Shown here piece by piece: positions 28,722 to 37,700 of a stretch of DNA of 40,466 bases. Source of the DNA: an uncultured Verrucomicrobiota bacterium (GTDB lineage: Bacteria > Verrucomicrobiota > Kiritimatiellia > CAIQIC01 > Lenti-01). The notes below the pieces were generated by a model, which saw nothing but the letters and a program-made list of their open reading frames with translations, made no database searches and had not been told where the DNA came from. The stretch covers positions 1-40,466 of the forward strand of contig CALMBO010000004.1 of assembly GCA_937860055.1 (NCBI GenBank), given 5' to 3'. Made by a program: the position numbers and the translations under genes. How positions within the stretch are numbered: position 1 is the first letter of the stretch; every line of letters begins with the position of its first letter.

Positions 28722-31700
28722 TTATGGGGCAGAAAGCCTGGATCGAACACCCCAGAACCACGATCCGTTGGTATGGGGTTCGTTCGTAATGACCCGTCCG
28801 GGCACGCCCCACCCCAGATTGCTCAATATCGTGCCCTGGAACAGGTTGGTTGAATATTCCAGCTGGTAATAGCGGCCCGTGCTTTGCGGGAAGACCATGC
28901 GGTACTTTCGATCCACCACATTGAAGGTCCCTGTGATCTCCAGCACACTGCCAGACAACGCCGGATCGGTGTCGGCCAGATATTCTTCCCATGTGTTCAT
29001 GCCGTCGGCGTCATAGTCCGAATTTGTCGCGTAGTTGCTATCCTGCGGATCCAAGTTGAGATTCTGCAACCACTGCTCAAATGGATCGGCGGCGGCCGAA
29101 ATCACCAGCGTGCCCGCCGCCGAACCATCGTAGTTCGCGTCCGAAACGGTTCCCGTCACGGCATAGCTGCCCACCTCCGTCGGTGCGGACGCCGACCCGT
29201 CGTAGGTGAAGTTCACCGTCAGGCCCGCCGGCACGGTCGTCGCCGTTGCGTTCTTCGGTGTCCCGTCATAGGTCTGGTCCAGACTGCCGAGGGTCACGAC
29301 CGCCGTAGCCTTCGAGATGGTCAGTGTCGCCGTCGTGTAACCCTGATACGTCACGTCGTTCACGGTTCCGGTCACGGCGTAGCTCCCTGCGTTCGACGGG
29401 GCCACCGCCGAACCATCATAGGTGAATTCCACCGTCAAGCCGGCGGGGAACGTCGTGGCGGACACGGCCTTGGCCGTCCCGTCGTACGTCTGCGACAGGT
29501 TTTGCAGCGTCACGCTGGCGTATGCCTTCGTCACGTTGAAGAAGTTGGTCACGCTCGGAGCCGCGTTCCAGGCCGAGTCGCCCGCCTGCGAGGCCACCAC
29601 GCTCACCACGCCGGTTGCGCTGAAGGTCAGGTTGGATCCGCCCGACAGAGAGGCCGGCCCGGACGCCACCGCAAACGACACCGGAAGCCCGCTCAACGCC
29701 GTGGCCTCCAGCACCAGCATGTCCGTGACCGCCTGGTCCCCGATCGGCGCGAAGCGGATGGCCTGGTTCGCCTTCGTAGCCACGCTGGCCACGGAGGAAT
29801 ACGTGCCGGTCTCCTCGGTCGAAACCGACCGCACCCGGAAATAATAGGTGGCACCCGCCGTCAGCCCCGTCACGGACTGGCTCGTGCCGGCCACGGACAG
29901 GTTCGAGTAGCCCGGAATGCAGGCGGGCGTGGAAACCGTACCTTGGATCAGGATGTCGCTGCCCGCGCCTTCGAAACCCATCGAACCATTGGTGGCTCCG
30001 GCCCATCCCGCCATCCGGAAGGTGATGGGACCCGTGACATTCTGGAGCCCGGACACTCCGGACATGTCGCCGGAAATGGCGATCGTGCTGTTCGCATTCG
30101 TCATGCCGTTGGTGCCCAGCAGGTCCGCCGCATACGAATCGTGGCTTGCGCGCAAGGCGAGGTTGGAAGCACCCGAGGAGGACCGCTGGATGTTCAACGC
30201 AATGTTCGTGATGGACATCACCGCATAGTTCGTCGCGGGCTGGATCGTCCATTCGAAGTAGTCGCCCGCCGCCAGGGCGGCGGACGCATCGGCATGGTTT
30301 TCCCACCCTTGGGCGTTGAAGCGGCCGGCATTCACCGTTGCCGTCAACCCCGTTCCGCGGGTGATGAAGACCGGAGCCTGCATGTGGGGAGCCACGGCAT
30401 CGGCCATGCCTTGCGATTCGTTTCCCGCATAGTCCGCAAAGTCGAAGGCAACCAGATTGGTTCCCGCGATGTTGGAGGCGAAGTCCACGCGGGGGCTGAC
30501 ATCCAGGCGGTAGCCGATCGCGGCCGCCACCGGGCTCCAGTCCGCGGTGAAATCGACCGTGTTGGTCGCGCCCGCCCAGACCGAAGCCGGCGGCTCGACG
30601 GCGCCTTCCACCACCGCCACGCTGACCTGTTGCGTCGCCACGCCCAGATCGTTGCTCGCGGTGAAGGTGAAGGTCTGCGTCGCGCCGGCATCGGCCAGCG
30701 GCGGCGTGTAGGCCAGTTCGCCCGTCCCCGGCACGAACACGTAGCCCGACGAGGCGGTCGTGCTTTCCAACGCCAGTACCGGCACGGGATAGCCGGTCGC
30801 GCTCATGGTGAAGGCCAGCGCCACCCCTGTCGTCGCGGTGAACGGCCCTGCCGCATTGAGTGCCGGCACCCCCGAAATAAGCAGCGTGCCGTTGGTCGTA
30901 CCTTGATAGAGGACTTCGTTCACCGTGCCGGTCACGGCATAGCTGCCGGCATTGCTGGGCGCAACGGCCGATCCGTCGTAGGTAACGTCCACGCTCAATC
31001 CCGCCGGCACCGTCGTCACCGTGACGGTCTTGGCGTTGCCATCCCAGGTCTGCGACAGATTGCCCAGCGCCACGGTGGCCTTGGCCTTGTTCACATTGAC
31101 CGTGTTGGTCACGTTGTCCGCCGGAGCCCACTGGGCATCGCCGGCCTGGGAGGCGACAATGCTGACCGTCCCCGAAGCAGAGAACGTCAGGTTGGTGCCG
31201 CTGGATATGCTGGCCGGCCCGCCCGCCACGGCAAAGGTCACCGGCAGGCCGCTGGAGGCGGTCGCTGACAGATGGACCACGTTCGTCGCAACCTGGGTGT
31301 CGATGGGCGCGAAATGAATGGCCTGGTTCGCCTTCGTGGCCACGCTGGCCACAGAGGAATAGCTGCCGGTTCCCGTTCCCGAAACCGCCCTCGCCCGGAA
31401 ATAATAGGTCGCGCCCGCCGCCAGCCCCGTTACGGACTGGCTCGTTCCCGCCACGGACAGGTTCGAGTAGCCTGGAATGTAGGCCGGCGTGGAGATGGAT
31501 CCTTGGATCAGGATGTCATCGCCGGTGCCTTCGAAGCCCAGCGAACCGCTGGATTGGCCACCCCACCCCGCCAGCCGGAAGGTAACGGGTCCGGACACGT
31601 TCTGGAGTCCCGGCACGCCGCTCAAATCGCCCGACAAGGACAAGCTGGCCGTGTTCGTCGCAATCCCGTTGGTCCCGGCCAGGTCCACCGCATAGCCGTC

Positions 31701-34700
31701 ATGGCTCGCCCGCAAGGCGAGATTGGACGCGCCGCCGCTGCTCCGCTGAATGATCAGGCTGATATTCGTGATGGACATCGCCACATGGCTGGCGCCCGGC
31801 TGGACCGTCCACTCGAAATAGTCGCCCGCCGCCAGCGCCGCCGCCGCATCGGCGTGGTTGGTGGACCAGCCGCCGGCATTGAACCGGCCCGCGTTCGCCG
31901 CCGCCGTCAAGCCCGTGCCGCGGACGATGAAGGCCGGAGCCTGCATGCCAACGGCCGCAAATGTCGATATCCCTTCCGTTTCGTCGCCCGCATAACCGGC
32001 GAAATCAAAGGCAACCAGGTCGGTGCTCAGGCTGCCGGCCATGAAGTTCGATTGCGCGCCGACATCAAGCAGGTAGCCCGTCGCGCCCCCCGATGCGCCC
32101 CAGGCGGCCGTGAAGTCCGTTGTGTTCGTCGCGCTCGCCCAGATCGGAGAAGGAGCCTCGGACAGGCCTTCGGCCACCACCACGTCCACCACCTGCGTCG
32201 CCATGCCCAGATTGTTGCTGGCGGTGAAGGTGAACGACACGGCGCCAATGTCCGCATAAGCCGGCGTATAGGTGAACCCGCCGGTGGCCGGGTTGAAGGA
32301 GAAGCTGCCTGGCGTCGCCGCCGTTTCGGTTTCCAGCAGGTCCAGCGTGGGCCAGCCGCTCGCGCTCACGGTGAAGGCCAGTGCCACTCCCGAGGTCGCG
32401 TACTGCGTTCCCATCGCATCGAACACCGGCGGCGCATAAACTGCCACATCCACCACCTGCGTCGCCACGCCATAGGTGTTGCTGGCCGTGAAGGTGAAGG
32501 TCCGCGTGCCCGCATCCGCCGGCGGCGGCGTGTAGGTCAGCACGCCCGTGGCAGGAATGAAGCTGTAGCCCGACGAGGCCGTCGTGCTTTCCAGCGCCAG
32601 GACGGGCGCCGGATCGCCGGTCACCGTCTCCGTGAAGGTCAGTTGCACGCCGTTCGTCGTGCTGTAACTGGTCCCGCTGGTGAAGTACGGCGCGAGGGCC
32701 ACCGTCGTCGCGCTGGCCACCGAGGAATACGCCCCGGTTCCCAGCGCCGATGCCGACCGCATCCGGAAGTAATAGGTGGTGCTGGGAGCCAGCCCCGTCA
32801 CGGAATGGCTCGTGCCCGAAACCGCCAGGCTCGAGTAGCCAGGCACATAGGAAGGCGTTCCGCTGACACCGGTCACGAAGAAGGCTCCTGCCGGCGGAAG
32901 GGTCTGCGTCACGGAATCACTGCCCGTCCAGTTGGTCTTGTTGCCGATGGCGGCCAGCAATTCGGCCTTGGTGCCGGTGGTGACACTCATGCCATAGACG
33001 AAGTTATCAACCTCGTTCAAGGCGATGGCCGTCGTTCCGTCGGTCAGGCCCGTCGGGAGGCCCGACGATTCGGTATTCGTCGCGCTCGCCTGCCAGCCGG
33101 TTTCCTGGCTGTTGACCGCGTAGATCATGGTCGTCGTCGAAGCCGTCCTCTGATAGGCAAGAATCTGGTCGCCGGAGGCGGACAAGGCAAAGGAACTTCC
33201 GGAAACCGTCCCCGTGCTTGCCGTCGCGCTCGGGATGATCGTCACCATGGTCCCGGCCATGATGGGATTGGGGGAGGAATTCGACCAAAGCACGGTGCCC
33301 TCGCCGGTCCGCAGGTGATCGTTCGTCCATCCGTTCTCCGTAAAGTAGATGACGGTCCCCGCATCGAGATTGGCCAAGGCGACAAAGGTGAATTTATCCG
33401 AGTCGAAATTGGCGCCGATGATGGCGATGTCGCCAGCCGCGAGCGTGGACACCGGCGCGGCCGCCCCGCCGATGAACGTCGCGTTCGTGCTGACATCGAG
33501 CCGGTAGCCATCCGAAGCATTCGCCACTGCGGTCCAGGCCGCCGTGAAGTCCGCCGTGTTGGTCGCGCTTGCCCAGAGCGCGGCCGGCGGCGGCGGCAGG
33601 CCTTCCGTCACCGTCACCTGCACGTTCGTTGAGACCACGCCCATGCTGTTGCTGGCCGTGAAGCTGAACGTCTGGGTTCCCACGTCTGCGTAGGGCGGCG
33701 TATAGGATAGCACGCCCGACGCCGGATTGAAGCTGTAGCCGCCGGACGCCGTCGCGTTCGTCAGCGCCAGCGCAAGGGGAACGGGATAGCCCGAGGCGCC
33801 GACGGTGAAGGCCATCGCCACATCCGTCGTCGCGCCTTGCGCTCCCAACGCATTGAACACCGGCGCCGCATACACGGTGACCGTCACCAACTGCGTCGCC
33901 ACGCCCAGGTCGTTGCTCGCCGTGAAGGTGAAGGTCCGGGTTCCGCAGTCCGCCTGCGGCGGCGTGTAGTCCAGCGTGCCCGTCGAATTGGTGAACCAGT
34001 AATACCCGTTCGAAGCCGTCGTGCTCTTCAGGACCAGCACCGGGGTCGGAGCGCCGGTGGACACGTTCACGGTGTAGGTGGCCATCGCCACGCCGGCCGT
34101 CGCGCTCAGCGCCACGGCGTTGGTGGCGAACTCGGGCGCGGAGCCTCCCACCCAGACGTGGACGGTCTGGGTCGCCACGCCCACGGCGTTGCTGGCCGTG
34201 AAGGTGAATGTCCGCTCGCCGGCCTCCTCCTCTGGCGGCGTATAGCTCAGCATGCCCGTATTCGTCGCGGGCGGGAAGCTGTAGCCGTTCGTGGCCGTCG
34301 TGCTTTGGAGCGCGAGAACGGGGGCCTCGCCCGATGCGCTCACTGTGAAGGAAGTCGCTACCCCGACGGCCACGTAATACATCCCCGTGCCGCTGGTGAA
34401 GGCCGGCATGGGGTCCCGCGTCGTCACGTTCGCCGTCGCGGAATTGGAACTCGTCCCCGTGCCCGAAACCGCCCTCACCCGGAAGTAATAGGTGGTGTTG
34501 CTGGCCAACCCCGACACGATCTGATTGGTGCCGTTGACCGTCAGGTTCGAATAGCCGGGAACGTAATAGGCGTCGCCCGTTGGAAGCGCATAGGGGTAGA
34601 GCGTGATGTTGTCGATGTTGTACCGGGCCGTTGTTCCGGAAGTCTTGACCACCCGCACGCGCACGTTTCCGGCCACGTTGAGGTTGGTCGCCGTGAAAAG

Positions 34701-37700
34701 GGTCAGGTTGGTGGAGGTGACGCTGAAGGTCCCTGCGGAAGTCCAGTTGGTCCCGTTGTCCGTGCTGTAATCCACCCGGCCGGTCGTGGCGCCGTCCGTT
34801 CCGTATTTTGCATGCAGCAGGGTGATCGAACTGAGCCCCATGTTGGTGTCCGCATTCATCCTCAATATGCCGGCATTCACGGTCTCGTTGGAACGGACGC
34901 GGGCCGATTTCAATCCAATGAAACGGTCGCTGGTTCCCGTGCCGATCACCGCCTCGCTCATGTTCCAGGAGATGCCGTTCAAAGTCACATCTCCCGCCGC
35001 ATAGGACGCCTTGGTGGCATCTTCGAAATCCGCCGTATAGACGCTCCCCCCGCCCCCGCCGCCCCCGCCGGTGGTGAACGACGAGTTCGTGCCGACGTCG
35101 AGCCGGTAGCTGGTCGCGCCGGAGACTTCGCTCCAGGCGGCCGTGAAGTCCGTGAAGTTCGTCGCGCTCGCCCAGATCGAAGCGGGTGCTCCGGGCGGGG
35201 TGTCGCTGACCGTCACGGTCACATTCGTCGTCGCCACGCCCAGGCTGTTGCTCGCCGAGAAGGAGAATATCCTGGAGCCCAGGTCGCCGGCGGGCGGCGT
35301 GTAGCTCACCGTCAATTCGGCCCCATTCGTCGCGACGCTGTAGGCGCCTGCCGTCGCCGTCGAATTCGTCAGGGCCAGCACGGGATCGGGATAGCCGGTC
35401 GCGCCCACTTTGAAGGACAGGAGCGAATCGACATACGCCGTCTGCCCTGCAATGGCGTTGAATTGCGGGGCCATGAGCCCCGGAACGATGGTCAGCGTGC
35501 CCGATGCGGATCCGGCATATCCCGGCGAGGAGACCGTCGCCACGACCGCGTAGCTGCCCGTGGTGGACGGCGGGGTGGCCGAACCGTCGTAGGTGATGGC
35601 CACGTTCAGCCCGGCGGGAACCGTCGTCGCCGTGGCGCTCTTGGGCGTGTAGTCGTTGGTCTGCGTCAGGTTCGACAAGGTGACCGTCGCGGCAAGCGGC
35701 TCATAGGGCAGGACCACGATGTCGTCGATGTTCATCATGCTTCCATTGTTGCTGTTCGTCACCAGCAGGAAGCGCATATAAGACGCCTGGGCCAGCGAAA
35801 ACGTGTTGGAATAGGCCAGGAAGGAGTACTTGTTGGTGACCAGCAGGTTCGTGTGGCTGGTCCAGTCCACGCCGTTGGCGCTGGTCTCCACGGACAGCGT
35901 GACCTTGGTGGAGGTTCCGTACAGTGCATAGTTGAACGCGACGGAATGGATGCCGTTGGAGAACGGCGTGGTGCTTTGCATGACCCCGTTGCTCGTCGCG
36001 GTGTCGTCGATGTATCGCAACCGGATGGATTTCAACCCGTTCGTCACGTCGTTGGTGGTGCTGCTGGTGATCGCGTTGTTCAAATACCAAACCACGGGAT
36101 TGGTGGCCGCCAGCGTCCGGTTGACGGGGGCGTAGCTCGACGGGGCCGTGTAGGTCTCGAAGTCGATGACATACGGGGAGCCCGCGGTCCGGCTGACCGT
36201 GGAGGTGTCCAGAATCGTCACCGCGCCGGGGAAGACGCTGGTGCTGCCGGCATAGTGGACATCACCGGTCACGCGGACCGTCGCGCTGTAGATGCCCACG
36301 TTCTGGGGCGTGGTTGGCGAATAGCTCGCCGACCAGGGCAGGCCCGTTGGCGACACCGTGAACGTGTTGGTGTGGACCAAGCCGTCATAGTTCGCGGTGA
36401 TCCGGGAATCGATGGCGCAGGTCGCCAGTCCTTTCGTGATGATCACGGCGTTGCTGAACATGAAGGTTCCGCCCGTCGCATTGGCGTCGCCCGTGACCTC
36501 CACGGTGGCATCGTAGCCTCCCGGCTCCACGGGCGCCGGGACGGTCGCCTCGGGCAGGCCGTTCGACGCATAGGTCACGGTCCAGGCCATGCCCGGCGTC
36601 ACCGTGAACGTGTTGGTGTGCTCCGCCCCGTCGTAGGCCGCCGAAATGGCGGAATCCAGCGTGCAGGTGGCTGTACCCTGCGAGATGTTCACGGAATTGG
36701 TGAACACGAAGGTGCCGCCCGTGACCTTGTTGGTATCGGGGATGGTCACGATGGCGGAATAGGTGCCAACCGCGATGGGCGCCGCGACGGTTCCCGCCGC
36801 GACATTGGTGTATTCCACCGTGAAGTCGAGGCCGGGCGGATCCGTGAGGAAGGCGTTGGGATGGGCATAGCCGTCGTAGGCCACGGTGTTGGTCGCGACC
36901 AGCGTGCACTGGGCGTTCGTGGCCACGTCGGGCAGCCGGTATTCCGTGATGGAGATGTCGTCCAGATTGGCGTGGAGATCCGTCGTCCCGGAGCAGATGA
37001 ACCGGAATTCCACGGGCCCCAGCACCCACGGCGTGGCGGTGTTGGTCGCCAGGCTGGTGACGCCCTCGGTGGAGACCGAAGCGATGGTCGTCCAGTCGTT
37101 GGTTCCCTTCTTGTATTGCGCCGCGATCGTGACCCCGGCATCCGTTCCGTAGCGCCCGTAGGCGAACGACATCGTGGAAATGCCGTTGGGCAGACCGCCC
37201 TGCAGAATGAATTCACCCGGAGCGCGGAACCGGAGGGATTTCAGCCCGTTGGTCAGGTCGCTGGTCGTCGTGCCGATTAGCGCGTTGGACAGCACCCAAT
37301 AGCTGCGCGAAATCAGTTCCGGAACCAGATCGATATAGGTGCCGTGGGACAGATTGGTCGGGTATTCGAAATTGAAGATCTGCGTGGGGGGGGTGTAGGG
37401 ATCGGGATCGGATTCGTTCGCGATCCCGTCGCCGTCGATGTCCTCGTCGCACTCGTCGCCGATCCCGTCGAAGTCGATGTCCGACTGGTCGGCATTGGAA
37501 TTGTACTGGCAGTTGTCGTTGACATCCAAAACGCCGTCGCCGTCATCGTCCGCGTCGCACTCGTCGCCGATGCCGTCGTTGTCTGTGTCTGTCTGCGTCG
37601 GATTGTAGCTGTCGCAATTGTCCTCGTCGTCCAGCACGCCGTCCTGGTCGAGGTCCAGGCGCGAAACGACCAGGTATCCGCTGGTCTGGGCGAAGTTCAG

